Shown: positions 7,180-17,295, numbered from the stretch's first letter. The stretch is 64,000 bases of DNA from Caryophanales bacterium (GCA_016282375.1 JAEEKI010000011.1:1-64000); one strand, 5' to 3'. Notes: generated by a model not told the origin, from the letters alone. Numbers and translations: made by a program.

Positions 7180-8049
7180 ATGAAGAATAAAAGGTTGCGG
7201 ACAAAAGCGATATTTGATTTTTTAGGGACAGTTATAGTAATTTTAATTATCCTTTTTACAATTTTAATCTTATTTTTCGTAATAAATAAGGTAATAATTA
7301 GTAGACTAAGTTCGAATGAAGAAAATGGTTTTGATAGAAAAACATTTGACAAGGTACACGAGATAGATTATAGTGTATCTTCTGATTTTACATCTTTTTA
7401 TAATGATAAACAGTCAAGTCATACATATTACAATGATGAAAAAGGCGGAATTTTTTGTTGGTTTAGGTTTGAAAAATATGATAAAAAATAATATTTCTTT
7501 TGAAGAATGGTTTAATGAAAAGAGCACACCTAGTATTGTTAATATCGACTATGTTAGTAGTAAAATATCTAAAATTGTAAATAATGATATTGATGTTTAT
7601 TATAGAGATGGTGTAGATGAATTTAGTACCAATTATTATTATGGTTTTGAAACAACACATTACTATTATCTTTTAATTTATTATGTAAGAGATGAACTAC
7701 ATGGAGACAGAAATAATCATATATATTATACGACAAGGGAACAACTATAACAGCAATCTTTCCCCAAAAAGTAATAAATACCGCTTCAGGTAAAACGATA
7801 GTGGATGATTTAACAAGTGAAACTCCAGTTATGGAGATAATGCTAAATATGCAAGATTATGAAATTGAATCAGGTAGTGTCCATCAACATAAAATATATA
7901 ATTATGGTAAAGATTCTAATAATAATCTTTCAAAGGGCGCAGATTACATTGTATATGCAATGACAATTGTTCCTAAAAAAGAACTCATTGAAAGACATAA
8001 CAGAATGCAGCAATCAAGCTTTCAAGAAAAAGGAATTAGTTTAAATTGA
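7180..8049 (+). pseudogene. frameshifted membrane-anchored protein of unknown function
   Basis: Three consecutive open segments in three frames join into one protein of about 290 residues. The first runs from the ATG at 7180 and carries one strong N-terminal helix (about residues 13-37, VIVILIILFTILILF). It shifts at the A run near 7484-7490 into a segment starting NISFEEWFNEKS. It shifts again near 7740 into TITAIFPQKVINTASGK, which runs to the TGA at 8047-8049. Each segment has the window's normal codon use. No family recognised. Two indels at simple runs suggest decay, although assembly error is possible. Confidence 0.65.
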
Positions 8050-8093
8050 TTGGTAATATCATAGTTTATGTAAAAGTAATTTAGACTTAAAAT

Positions 8094-8122
8094 TTGACTA
8101 TTTTGGCTTTTTGTGGTATAAT
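8094..8122 (+). promoter_or_regulatory. promoter of the manganese-riboswitch transcript
   Basis: TTGACT (8094-8099), a 17-base spacer and TATAAT (8117-8122) preceded by TGG. This is one of the best-formed promoters in the window and closely resembles the one at 39917-39945. Confidence 0.75.
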
Positions 8123-8130
8123 GTCTAGCG

Positions 8131-8223
8131 TTGAAAGGGAGTAGTTCCCATAATGGTTTTTGGTTCGTCAATACGATATGATAAATATCCGGATCAAAAG
8201 AAGTAAAATGAACGAGACTTTCA
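8131..8223 (+). promoter_or_regulatory. yybP-ykoY manganese riboswitch aptamer
   Basis: The conserved 5' block GAAAGGGAGTAG (8133-8144), the central GTTCGTCAATACGATAT, the ATCCGGATC block and the 3' block AACGAGACTTTC follow the order and sequence of the yybP-ykoY aptamer. TGAAAG (8132-8137) pairs with CTTTCA (8218-8223) to form P1. The family binds Mn2+ and usually turns on export or homeostasis genes. Confidence 0.85.
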
Positions 8224-8251
8224 CACATTAGTGTGTGAGTCTCTTTTTTTT
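8214..8251 (+). terminator. riboswitch expression-platform terminator
   Basis: GAGACT (8214-8219) pairs with AGTCTC (8238-8243), and CACACA (8222-8227) with TGTGTG (8232-8237), followed by eight T. The 5' arm shares 8218-8222 with aptamer stem P1, so the two cannot form together. Metal binding should block termination, giving an ON switch. Confidence 0.85.
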
Positions 8252-8281
8252 GATTTACACACATGAAAGGGGGAATATTTT

Positions 8282-8584
8282 ATGAAAAACAAAAAAGATT
8301 ATAGTGAAGGATTAGCTTTTTTTCAGGAGTTAATCGTATGTTATGGACTTGCCGCAGTATCCTTTGCAGTAATGTTTCTTTTAGGAGAATCAATAAATCC
8401 ACATGGCATTGAAGAGATTATAGAGAATCCAAAACTCAAGGAATTAATTTATACAATTGCTAACTATCTAAAGGCATGTCCAGAAGCAATTAGATATATC
8501 GGCTTTTTTCTTAGCGCTGCTTTTACATGTAGTTTTGCAATTACTCCGGTAGTTAATGCATCTGAATTGCTTCGTAAAAAATAA
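8282..8584 (+). CDS. small two-helix membrane protein under Mn riboswitch control
   Basis: A 100-residue protein. Hydrophobic segments at about residues 13-33 (LIVCYGLAAVSFAVMFLL) and 70-90 (IRYIGFFLSAAFTCSFAI) flank a polar middle (HGIEEIIENPKLKELIYTI). The tail is basic, ELLRKK. The Shine-Dalgarno is AAAGGGGG. It does not resemble the usual yybP-ykoY targets MntP, TerC/YkoY or P-type ATPases. Its only regulatory input in view is the Mn riboswitch, so a role in Mn export, sensing or protein partnering is inferred. Function unknown. Confidence 0.8.
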   Translation: MKNKKDYSEGLAFFQELIVCYGLAAVSFAVMFLLGESINPHGIEEIIENPKLKELIYTIANYLKACPEAIRYIGFFLSAAFTCSFAITPVVNASELLRKK

Positions 8585-8634
8585 TTACATCGCATGCACA
8601 TTTAATTTATACCGATTCTGATAATTTTGGGGAA

Positions 8635-8668
8635 GGCTAGAGAAATCTAGTCTTTTTTATGTTATAAT
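8635..8668 (+). terminator. CTAG-family terminator fused to an extended -10 promoter
   Basis: GGCTAGA (8635-8641) pairs with TCTAGTC (8646-8652, one G-U) around GAAA. A six-T run leads into TG-T-TATAAT (8660-8668). Confidence 0.75.
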
Positions 8669-8686
8669 TTAAATAGGATGTTGGTT

Positions 8687-9301
8687 ATGAAAGAAGTAGA
8701 AAAGAAAATTCAAGTTGATGATAATAGATTTTTGATATACAGAATAACTAATGGATATGTTAAACCAACATATACTATAACAGAAGGCTTTTTAGAAGAT
8801 GGCATTTTATTAAGTACCTATAGTTTATCTCAATGGGATGATTATGGTTTGGGCGGATGGATTAATAATGATGAAGGCATTGATAAGATATCTTTTGAAT
8901 TTGATAAAAATCATCCTTTATTCTTACCATTATTTCATTTATTAAATTATGATAATGAATTATTAATTGATGACGATGATACAAAAGAGAAAAATCAAAA
9001 GTATATGTTGGTACGTAGAGAAAAGGATAAGATATATCTCGATTTTGTCGATCATTTAGAAGATAGTGATTCTTTTGAAGAAAGATTTAATGTTTTTATA
9101 AAAAATATATTGTTTGATGGTAGAAGTAAAATAGATCAAGAACAAAAAGATACAAAAAAAAGATTGCTTACTTTTTTTGCGGAAGCAAATAATGCATTAA
9201 TTAATGATTATAACCAAATAACAATGGAAGAGTCTCTTTTAGAAAATGCTACAAATGATGATTATGAACAAATGAAAAGGGTTTTTAAAAGAAAAATATA
9301 A
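8687..9301 (+). CDS. hypothetical acidic protein
   Basis: A 204-residue soluble protein with no signal peptide or membrane segment. The N-terminal half is beta-rich in appearance (RFLIYRITNGYVKPTYTI, WDDYGLGGWINNDEGID). A DDDDT stretch lies near residue 93 and the C-terminal 60 residues are probably helical. The ATG at 8687 is preferred over 8678 because AGGATG at 8675-8680 is the likely Shine-Dalgarno. It is a single-gene unit between two terminator-promoter modules. No family recognised. Confidence 0.7.
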   Translation: MKEVEKKIQVDDNRFLIYRITNGYVKPTYTITEGFLEDGILLSTYSLSQWDDYGLGGWINNDEGIDKISFEFDKNHPLFLPLFHLLNYDNELLIDDDDTKEKNQKYMLVRREKDKIYLDFVDHLEDSDSFEERFNVFIKNILFDGRSKIDQEQKDTKKRLLTFFAEANNALINDYNQITMEESLLENATNDDYEQMKRVFKRKI

Positions 9302-9310
9302 GCCATTTTT

Positions 9311-9346
9311 AGACTAGATTGTTCTAGTCTTTTTTTATGTTATAAT
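9311..9346 (+). terminator. terminator fused to an extended -10 promoter
   Basis: AGACTAGA (9311-9318) pairs with TCTAGTCT (9323-9330) around TTGT, followed by T7. TG-T-TATAAT lies at 9338-9346. Confidence 0.75.
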
Positions 9347-9366
9347 AATACTAGGATGGTATAGTT

Positions 9367-10521
9367 ATGATAGATAGTATTATGCATAGACTAGATAAAA
9401 CTATAAGTAATCTCAGCAGTGGAAGTTTTGTAGAAATTTTTCCATTGATATTGGAAGATTTAGAATACATTCTTATAAATTATAAAAATGATAAAAAAAA
9501 ATTACCACCAGATGTAGAATTTGAATTTGGAATTGCTTTGACAGAAAAAATTCACGAGTATTATGCTAAACTTGCTAAAGTTTATGTAAAAGAAATCTAT
9601 GGTATGGATATGAATATTATTTTAGAAAACAAGTATAGTCTTTCTGGTGCAGGCGGTGGATATAATTCTCAAGATGGAAATATGTATTATTCTACGATGG
9701 GGGCTCTTTTAGCTACAAAAAGTGATTTAAGTTTTTTACATACTTGTTTGCATGAGGCTTGTCATAAATTACAGCATAGAGTTTATATGGCTGATAAACC
9801 AGTTTTATTTCCTCCCCATATGTTAAAAATACTAAGAGAATCATTATTAGAAGAAAGTTTAACGGAGAATAATAGAGAGTTTTATACTAGTAATTATACA
9901 ATGCTTTTTGCTGAAAATGATGCTGAAAATTTTGCGAGAAAAAATATTTATAATTTTATCGATAATTTATTTTCTTTGTATAAAAGACGAAGTAATAAAT
10001 CATCAATTGACATGATGAAATTCTTGCCAAAGGTTATGAAAATTAAAGATGCTTTTGTTAAAGTCTTAAGAGATGAAGAATTTAGGCTTGATCCAGAGAT
10101 TATACAACAGCTTTATGGTGAAAACATGTTAAATGGTGATTATACTTTTCATAATCATCAAGTTGATAAACTAATACTCATTGATAAATATATTAAATTT
10201 CATCCAGAACTTCAAAATCAATATCCTATTTTAAGATTATTATTTGTGGAAAATAGAGTGAAGAATTATGAAGAAATATTACAAGATTGGGATAATCAAA
10301 AAAGAAATTTAAATCAACAAGGTCAGCAAAAAATAGATGCACTATATGAAGAAATAATTAGATTAGATCCTATATTAATGATTACTAGTTTGTTAGAAAA
10401 AAATGATAATCAATCGGTTAGAGATTTTATTGATTTACATCCAACAATTTTCGAAGAGTATCCTGTTGAGATGGCGGAATTAACTGAAAAATATGGTAAT
10501 TTTTATGGCTTAAATAAATGA
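9367..10521 (+). CDS. unknown protein with an HExxH zinc-peptidase-like motif
   Basis: A 384-residue protein. LHEACHKLQH contains HEACH (residues 129-133), the HExxH zinc signature. ENDAENFA at 183-190 supplies glutamates about 50 residues downstream that could be the third ligand, as in gluzincins. A glycine-rich GAGGGYN precedes it. There is no signal peptide or transmembrane helix, so it acts in the cytosol if active. The C-terminal 180 residues are helical and charged. Shine-Dalgarno AGGATGG. Peptidase activity is inferred only from the motif, and the family is not recognised. Confidence 0.65.
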   Translation: MIDSIMHRLDKTISNLSSGSFVEIFPLILEDLEYILINYKNDKKKLPPDVEFEFGIALTEKIHEYYAKLAKVYVKEIYGMDMNIILENKYSLSGAGGGYNSQDGNMYYSTMGALLATKSDLSFLHTCLHEACHKLQHRVYMADKPVLFPPHMLKILRESLLEESLTENNREFYTSNYTMLFAENDAENFARKNIYNFIDNLFSLYKRRSNKSSIDMMKFLPKVMKIKDAFVKVLRDEEFRLDPEIIQQLYGENMLNGDYTFHNHQVDKLILIDKYIKFHPELQNQYPILRLLFVENRVKNYEEILQDWDNQKRNLNQQGQQKIDALYEEIIRLDPILMITSLLEKNDNQSVRDFIDLHPTIFEEYPVEMAELTEKYGNFYGLNK

Positions 10522-10540
10522 TGATAATTCATAGATGAAA

Positions 10541-10573
10541 AAGATGAAATAATTCATCTTTTTTTGTTATAAT
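10541..10573 (+). terminator. terminator fused to an extended -10 promoter
   Basis: AAGATGAA (10541-10548) pairs with TTCATCTT (10553-10560) around ATAA. The T run (to 10565) leads straight into TG-T-TATAAT (10565-10573). Confidence 0.75.
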
Positions 10574-10591
10574 TAATGGGGATGTGTTAGA

Positions 10592-11314
10592 ATGTTTCAG
10601 ACCGAAAAGGGTACAATAATTGGTGAATTTGATTTATATGATTATGGTCTTCCTACTACTAAGGGATATTTATTACATCAAGTTTCTAATGGTGGAAATA
10701 ATGGTGACAAATATCCAGAGAATAGAGAGTATTTAAGAATTATTGGATTCACTAAAGATAATCAAATAATAGAGTATGGTTATGTCTATTTTATGTTATA
10801 TACAACAAAAGAAGGTATACCAATTTCCGAGTATATAGGATTAAAAGTATTTGAAGATTACCGAAATAAGGGTTTAGGAGATTTACTTATGTCAGTATAT
10901 CTTTATTATAGTTATGATAATGGATTTACTTTTGCACAATCAACTACAAAGCAAAGAAAACTAGATTTATTATCACTGATGAATAAATATGGCTTCACTG
11001 TTAAGAAACCAGAGAAATACGATAATGGTGAAAGAACAACATTATTAGGCAATCAAATGGTTGTTGATATTTTTAAATACAATGAAGGTGGAATCTATTA
11101 TCAATTTAAAACTACTAAAGCAGAACAATTATATAGACGAAATAATTACAAAGTTGCTGATAATTATAAATATTTAAGTTCACAGGAAATAGCCCCCAAT
11201 CCAATTGATTATAAAAAGGTTGGTTGGACGGTTCCTCTTGAGGAATATGAACGAACTAATAATGATGATACTTTGGTAGAAGATAATTTAGCAAAATCAG
11301 GCTTTTCTAAATAG
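10592..11314 (+). CDS. GNAT-fold N-acetyltransferase-like protein
   Basis: A 240-residue cytosolic protein. YIGLKVFEDYRNKGLGDLL (about residues 85-105) is a GNAT acetyl-CoA-binding motif (R-x-K-G-L-G). A predicted beta-alpha-beta arrangement lies around it and LMNKYGF follows about 30 residues later, as in GNAT motif B. The remaining 80 residues have no recognised domain. The substrate cannot be inferred. Shine-Dalgarno GGGGATG. Confidence 0.7.
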   Translation: MFQTEKGTIIGEFDLYDYGLPTTKGYLLHQVSNGGNNGDKYPENREYLRIIGFTKDNQIIEYGYVYFMLYTTKEGIPISEYIGLKVFEDYRNKGLGDLLMSVYLYYSYDNGFTFAQSTTKQRKLDLLSLMNKYGFTVKKPEKYDNGERTTLLGNQMVVDIFKYNEGGIYYQFKTTKAEQLYRRNNYKVADNYKYLSSQEIAPNPIDYKKVGWTVPLEEYERTNNDDTLVEDNLAKSGFSK

Positions 11315-11334
11315 GAAAAATTATAAAAAAAGAA

Positions 11335-11357
11335 AGACTAGAGAAATCTAGTCTTTT
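11335..11357 (+). terminator. CTAG-family terminator
   Basis: AGACTAGA (11335-11342) pairs with TCTAGTCT (11347-11354) around GAAA, followed by TTTT. It separates the GNAT gene from pyrG. Confidence 0.8.
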
Positions 11358-11372
11358 GAAATTACTTCATAA

Positions 11373-13079
<1,707 letters not shown>

Positions 13080-13080
13080 A

Positions 13081-13109
13081 TTGAATAGTATTAAATAGTT
13101 TGGTATCAT
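13081..13109 (+). promoter_or_regulatory. promoter giving a very short leader
   Basis: TTGAAT (13081-13086), a 17-base spacer and TATCAT (13104-13109). The start codon is only 16 bases beyond the -10, and no Shine-Dalgarno is seen. Confidence 0.5.
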
Positions 13110-13124
13110 AATTGTTAGATAAGT

Positions 13125-13685
13125 ATGAAAAAAGTAATTATTTTGGGTAATGATACTACGATATTTTATAAAAAGATTAGATTCTATCGCTTTTTAAAGT
13201 TTTTAGGATATCATTTTGAATTAAAATATAAAGATGATTCCGTTAAAAAAAGTGAAGAGATAAATAATATTATTAAAATCTTAAATACCAAAGGAAGAAA
13301 AAATACTTATAGTTTAATATACGATTATGCTTGTGATGTTTTAGATCAAGAGTTTGTTTGTCATAATCTTTGTGATTTTAAAAATGATCGTTGTGCCTCA
13401 AAAAGAAATAAGAACTCAAAACATCACAGCTGTTGTGAAGGAACAAAACGAGGATTATGTAAACATTTTGATAAAAAAACCAAAAGGTGTGGTATTAAAT
13501 CTATTGCTTGTAAACTGTTCGTGTGTCCATACTTAATGAAAAAGGGCGTTAAATATCGAGTTAATAAAGTAGTATATCTTAAATATTTTTTGAGTTTTAG
13601 ACAAAAAACTATTTGTTATGCATCTTTTTTTGAAGACAAAGACCAAGTAATTAAAAAATTTATGAATATCTTTAGATGGTATTAG
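13125..13685 (+). CDS. cysteine-rich putative metal-binding protein (YkgJ-like)
   Basis: A 186-residue basic protein. The central region (about 78-130) is dense in cysteines: CHNLCDFKNDRC, SCCEGTKRGLCKHF, RCGIKSIACKLFVCPYL. The order CC..C..C..C followed by F-C resembles the zinc/iron-chelating domain of the YkgJ/FliB-like family, but the match is partial. No membrane segment. No Shine-Dalgarno is visible, so the mRNA may be nearly leaderless. Function unknown. A metal-binding or Fe-S role is the most that can be said. Confidence 0.6.
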   Translation: MKKVIILGNDTTIFYKKIRFYRFLKFLGYHFELKYKDDSVKKSEEINNIIKILNTKGRKNTYSLIYDYACDVLDQEFVCHNLCDFKNDRCASKRNKNSKHHSCCEGTKRGLCKHFDKKTKRCGIKSIACKLFVCPYLMKKGVKYRVNKVVYLKYFLSFRQKTICYASFFEDKDQVIKKFMNIFRWY

Positions 13686-13702
13686 ATATTGAACAATAAA
13701 AG

Positions 13703-13734
13703 GACTAGAGTAATCTAGTCTTTTATGTTAGAAT
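13703..13734 (+). terminator. CTAG-family terminator fused to an extended -10 promoter
   Basis: GACTAGA (13703-13709) pairs with TCTAGTC (13714-13720) around GTAA, followed by TTTT. TG-T-TAGAAT lies at 13726-13734. Confidence 0.75.
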
Positions 13735-13755
13735 ACTTTTCAAGAGGTGTTTTGG

Positions 13756-14124
13756 ATGAAATACAACGTTAATGATTTATATTTTGCTAAATGTCGGCTT
13801 TGTATCATGGATATTATTAATTCATATATGGAAGATGGTCAAGTAATAGAGCCACGTCCTGATTATGTTGATTATTATACTATTTTATATTATCACAGAG
13901 GAAAGTTTGTTAATTTGTATGATTTTAAACGAAAATATAAAGATATATCCCAAGTAACTAATCCTAAGGCCAATTATGACGAGGATATTATTTTAGAAAT
14001 AAGTAGCTTAGCCGATTATATTCGTGAGGGACAAAAAAGAATATCTCGGAAAGAATGTGAATTTGTAGAAAACATTATTACTAAAACTTTGTCCTTAGAC
14101 GATTATTGTCATCATAATAGATAA
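13756..14124 (+). CDS. hypothetical protein
   Basis: A 122-residue soluble protein. It has RLCIMDIINSYMEDG near the N-terminus and a tyrosine-rich DYVDYYTILYYHRGKF stretch near residues 40-55. The C-terminal region looks helical and ends DDYCHHNR. The ATG at 13756 is chosen over the GTG at 13747, which overlaps the AAGAGG ribosome-binding site. It sits next to a DUF4298 gene but has its own promoter. No family recognised. Confidence 0.65.
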   Translation: MKYNVNDLYFAKCRLCIMDIINSYMEDGQVIEPRPDYVDYYTILYYHRGKFVNLYDFKRKYKDISQVTNPKANYDEDIILEISSLADYIREGQKRISRKECEFVENIITKTLSLDDYCHHNR

Positions 14125-14155
14125 CTAGAGTAATCTAGTTTTTTTATGGTATACT
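14123..14155 (+). terminator. CTAG-family terminator fused to an extended -10 promoter
   Basis: AACTAGA (14123-14129) pairs with TCTAGTT (14134-14140) around GTAA, with T8. TG-G-TATACT lies at 14147-14155. The 5' arm begins within the upstream stop codon (14122-14124). Confidence 0.75.
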
Positions 14156-14172
14156 GTATATGTGATGTTATA

Positions 14173-14487
14173 ATGATGTTAGAAAGAATTCAAAAAAATG
14201 AAGAAAGATTAGATAGTTTGTTATGTTCGATTAGTAATTTAAAAGATGTATTACAAGACTTTAAATTAAATATTAAGAATATACGTTTAGTTAATAATTA
14301 TTATGGTAGTTCTAATTGGTTTAAAGATAAAAAGGCATATGAAAGTAATAATATTTCTAAAATAAAAGCGGGTGTTTTAAGTGAAGATGCTGTTTGGAAT
14401 ATGCTTGAAGATGTTGATGATATTATTTTAGAAATGAAAGATATTATAAATGATTATGAACAAATGAAGGGAAGGAAAAGAAAATGA
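14173..14487 (+). CDS. DUF4298 family protein
   Basis: A 104-residue soluble protein, mostly helical. ERIQKNEERLDSLL at the N-terminus, VNNYYGSSNWFKDK in the middle and IKAGVLSEDAVWNML near the C-terminus match the DUF4298 pattern. No function is known for the family. The start is the ATG at 14173 or 14176; the in-frame ATG at 14146 lies inside the -10 region. Its stop overlaps the next gene's ATG (ATGA), so the two are translationally coupled. Confidence 0.7.
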   Translation: MMLERIQKNEERLDSLLCSISNLKDVLQDFKLNIKNIRLVNNYYGSSNWFKDKKAYESNNISKIKAGVLSEDAVWNMLEDVDDIILEMKDIINDYEQMKGRKRK

Positions 14488-15341
14488 AAAAATTATTTGG
14501 AGGTATTAATTTAACTTGGAAAAAACTAATATTATTAGCCGTTGTTGCGGGTGTTTATACGGCGGTGATGGCGATAATACCTGATTTAAAATATACATCA
14601 TTTTCGACAATTGTAGCGACATTTGAAGTTTGGATTTTCTTTGGGATATTTATTATTATGAATAGTAAATCGGCGAAGGATTCTGCTTTAAAATGCTTTG
14701 TTTTCTTTTTAATTAGTCAACCTTTAATATACTTATTACAAGTACCTTTTAGTTGGCAACATTGGGGACTATTTAGTTACTATAAATATTGGTTTATTTG
14801 GACAATATTATGTTTACCAATGGGATATATTGGTTATTATATGAAAAAAGATAAATGGTGGGGATATTTAATCTTATTTCCGATGATTATATTGACAGCA
14901 TATTGTTATATAACATATTTAGCTTATTTTACTTTTTCTTACCCTAAATATGCATTAATATGTCTATTTTGTATTGGGGCTATGATTATTTATCCACTTT
15001 ATATTTTTAACAATAAGAAAATTAGAATATTTGGTTTAATAATTAGTCTAGCATTAATTATTTTTGTAACAGTAAATGGTTTGATGAATCCTTATCGTTA
15101 TGAAACTTATATTATGGGTAATGGAAAGACATATTCTTTTGATGATACTTATAAAGTATATTTAGAAGATAAAAAATACGGTGATGTTAACATTGAATAT
15201 TTAGATAGTGTTGAAGATTATATGATTAAAGTTTCTTTTAAAAAAGAGGGTAAAACTAAGATTATTTTGGAAGATCAAGAAGGTAATAAAAAAACTTATA
15301 ATATAACTATTAAACGTGATACATATGAGATAAGTGATTAA
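14484..15341 (+). CDS. polytopic membrane protein with an extracytoplasmic tail
   Basis: A 285-residue protein. Seven hydrophobic segments span residues 15-215. The C-terminal 65 residues after GLMNPYRYETYIMGNG are polar and beta-rich (SVEDYMIKVSFKKEGKTKI, EDQEGNKKTYNITI), resembling a small Ig-like or bacterial surface domain. Many aromatic residues lie in the fourth helix region (WQHWGLFSYYKYWFIW). It overlaps the DUF4298 gene by four bases. Function unknown. Confidence 0.7.
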   Translation: MKKLFGGINLTWKKLILLAVVAGVYTAVMAIIPDLKYTSFSTIVATFEVWIFFGIFIIMNSKSAKDSALKCFVFFLISQPLIYLLQVPFSWQHWGLFSYYKYWFIWTILCLPMGYIGYYMKKDKWWGYLILFPMIILTAYCYITYLAYFTFSYPKYALICLFCIGAMIIYPLYIFNNKKIRIFGLIISLALIIFVTVNGLMNPYRYETYIMGNGKTYSFDDTYKVYLEDKKYGDVNIEYLDSVEDYMIKVSFKKEGKTKIILEDQEGNKKTYNITIKRDTYEISD

Positions 15342-15361
15342 CTATTAATAACATAATCATC

Positions 15362-15390
15362 TTGATAAATAATGGATTACATTATATACT
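15362..15390 (+). promoter_or_regulatory. promoter of the first LRR gene
   Basis: TTGATA (15362-15367), a 17-base spacer and TATACT (15385-15390). The same promoter is duplicated before the second gene. Confidence 0.7.
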
Positions 15391-15409
15391 CATTATAGTA
15401 GGTGAGAAT

Positions 15410-17272
15410 ATGAAAAAGCAGAACACTATTATGATGATCATAACTGTGATAATCTTTTTATCTTTTGTGGCTTTTGCTACCTATGCGTACTTTGCAACCG
15501 GTAATTTAAATGTAATTAATGTAGCAAATGCTAATACAATAACGGAAACAAATAATATGGTATTTGATGTAATTGGGGGAGGTATGTCCCTTAATATAAC
15601 ATTAGCTAAGATGGCGGATGGAGCTGCTAATAATAATTTAGTAGCTATTTCTAATAATACGACCTTAACGGTTAATTTTACACCCAATACGGATTATAGT
15701 ATGATATGTACCTATGATATTGTATATGAATGGACAAGCAGTGATAAATATACTACGCATAGTTCAGGAGTTACAGATAAAGAGTTTACCATTCAAGCCT
15801 TTCAAACATATGTAGAAAATACAATTAATGGCGATGGTATGGTTACTCAGGAAACAGATTTATCAGCTTTAACATATAACAATAATAGTGTAACAATTGT
15901 AAGTGGAGCCCAAATATCAGGAACAGGGAACACAACTACTACCGCCGTATGGAATTTAATAAGTAGAGTTTATAATGTAAATGCGAGTCAAACAGCTTTA
16001 GAGGGAAAAAATTTTGTTGGTAAATTTAAGATAGCCAATGTCTCATGTGTAGCAGGTGAGGTTGAAACAACCGTTATAGCAAGTGGAAATGTTAATGAAA
16101 ATATCACCTGGACATTAGATGATAATGGCACTCTTAAAATAATGGGATCAGGAGAGATGCCAAGTTATAGTTTTAATGGTGCACCATGGTATGCAAATAG
16201 AAGCTCTATAGAAAGCGTTGAAATTGGAAATGGAATTACTTCGATTAGTAGTTATGCTTTTAATTATTGTAGTAGTTTAACATCCATAACCATTCCAAGC
16301 AGTGTAACAAGTATTGGTGCTTATGCTTTTCAAGGAGCAGGCCTAACTTCAATAACCATTCCAAACTTGGTAACATCATTGGAAGCAGGTGTGTTTTATA
16401 ATTGTAAACACTTAACAAGTGTCACGCTGCCAAGTAATATAACTACCATTAGACCAATGGCATTTTCTGGTTGTAGTAGTCTAACCTCAATAACCATTCC
16501 AAGTAGTGTAACAAGTATTGGTGATCTTGCTTTTCAATATGCAGGCCTAACTTCAATAACCATTCCAAACTCGGTAACATCAATTGGTGAACAAGTGTTT
16601 CAATACTGCAGAAATTTAACCACCGTAACGTTATCAAGCAATATGACGACAATCACTCGTAATGCATTTTATGGATGTAGTAGTTTAGAGTCAATAACCA
16701 TTCCAAGTAGTGTAACTACAATAGGCAATATGGCATTTTCTGGTTGTAGTAGTCTAACCTCAATAACCATTCCAAATACAGTGACCTCCATTGATGCTGG
16801 TGCCTTTTCAAATAGCAGTCTAACGTCTATAACCATTCCTGATACAGTAACATCATTGGGATCAAGTGTGGTATCAAGCTGCAAAAAATTAACAAGTGCC
16901 ACCTTGCCAAATACCATAACGACAGTCCCTGATAGCACATTTGATGGATGTAGTAGTTTAACATCGATAACCATTCCAAGCAGTGTAACAAGTATTGGCA
17001 GTTTTGCTTTTCAAGGAGTAGGCCTAACATCAATAACCATTCCAAGTGGTGTAACAAGTATTGGTAATTATGCTTTTCGAAATTCAGGTCTAACATCGAT
17101 AACCATTCCAAGTAGTGTAACAAGTATTGGCGGTAATGCATTCAGAAATTGTGCTTCTTTATCATCTGTTATATATAATGGTAATACATATACAACACAG
17201 TCTGGATTTACATCAGCATATGGAGGAACTTTAGGTTCAAATGTATTTACTGGTACTTCATTAGGAGAATAA
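15410..17272 (+). CDS. secreted BspA-like leucine-rich-repeat protein 1
   Basis: A 620-residue exported protein. Residues 1-30 form a signal segment, basic MKKQ then a hydrophobic core, ending TYAYFATGNLNV. The A-Y-F element resembles SipW/TasA-type signal peptides. Residues about 30-215 are a domain shared with the proteins at 17422 and 32524 (TLTVNFTPNTDYSMICTYDI). A linker (ITWTLDDNGTLKIMGSG) leads to about 15 copies of a 23-residue LRR_5/BspA-like repeat of the type LTSITIPSSVTSIGDYAF. The tail ends FTGTSLGE with no LPXTG or C-terminal helix, so anchoring is unknown. Likely a surface or matrix adhesin. Shine-Dalgarno GGTGAG. Confidence 0.85.
   Translation: MKKQNTIMMIITVIIFLSFVAFATYAYFATGNLNVINVANANTITETNNMVFDVIGGGMSLNITLAKMADGAANNNLVAISNNTTLTVNFTPNTDYSMICTYDIVYEWTSSDKYTTHSSGVTDKEFTIQAFQTYVENTINGDGMVTQETDLSALTYNNNSVTIVSGAQISGTGNTTTTAVWNLISRVYNVNASQTALEGKNFVGKFKIANVSCVAGEVETTVIASGNVNENITWTLDDNGTLKIMGSGEMPSYSFNGAPWYANRSSIESVEIGNGITSISSYAFNYCSSLTSITIPSSVTSIGAYAFQGAGLTSITIPNLVTSLEAGVFYNCKHLTSVTLPSNITTIRPMAFSGCSSLTSITIPSSVTSIGDLAFQYAGLTSITIPNSVTSIGEQVFQYCRNLTTVTLSSNMTTITRNAFYGCSSLESITIPSSVTTIGNMAFSGCSSLTSITIPNTVTSIDAGAFSNSSLTSITIPDTVTSLGSSVVSSCKKLTSATLPNTITTVPDSTFDGCSSLTSITIPSSVTSIGSFAFQGVGLTSITIPSGVTSIGNYAFRNSGLTSITIPSSVTSIGGNAFRNCASLSSVIYNGNTYTTQSGFTSAYGGTLGSNVFTGTSLGE
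16220..17160 (+). repeat. LRR-coding tandem repeats, gene 1
   Basis: DNA units of about 69 bases recur around CCATTCCAAGTAGTGTAAC and AGTATTGG, giving long near-identical stretches. They encode the LRR_5 repeats and are likely to recombine. Confidence 0.8.
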
Positions 17273-17295
17273 AATTCTTTATAATAATAAATAAG

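Noticed and set aside
7484-7750. Programmed frameshifting or TGA recoding in the broken gene
   Set aside because: Two unrelated shifts without a slippery heptamer plus pseudoknot. TGA works as a normal stop elsewhere in the window (for example 8047 and 10519).
15362-15409. Earlier starts for the LRR proteins
   Set aside because: The upstream TTG is the -35 element itself and would put the signal sequence internally.
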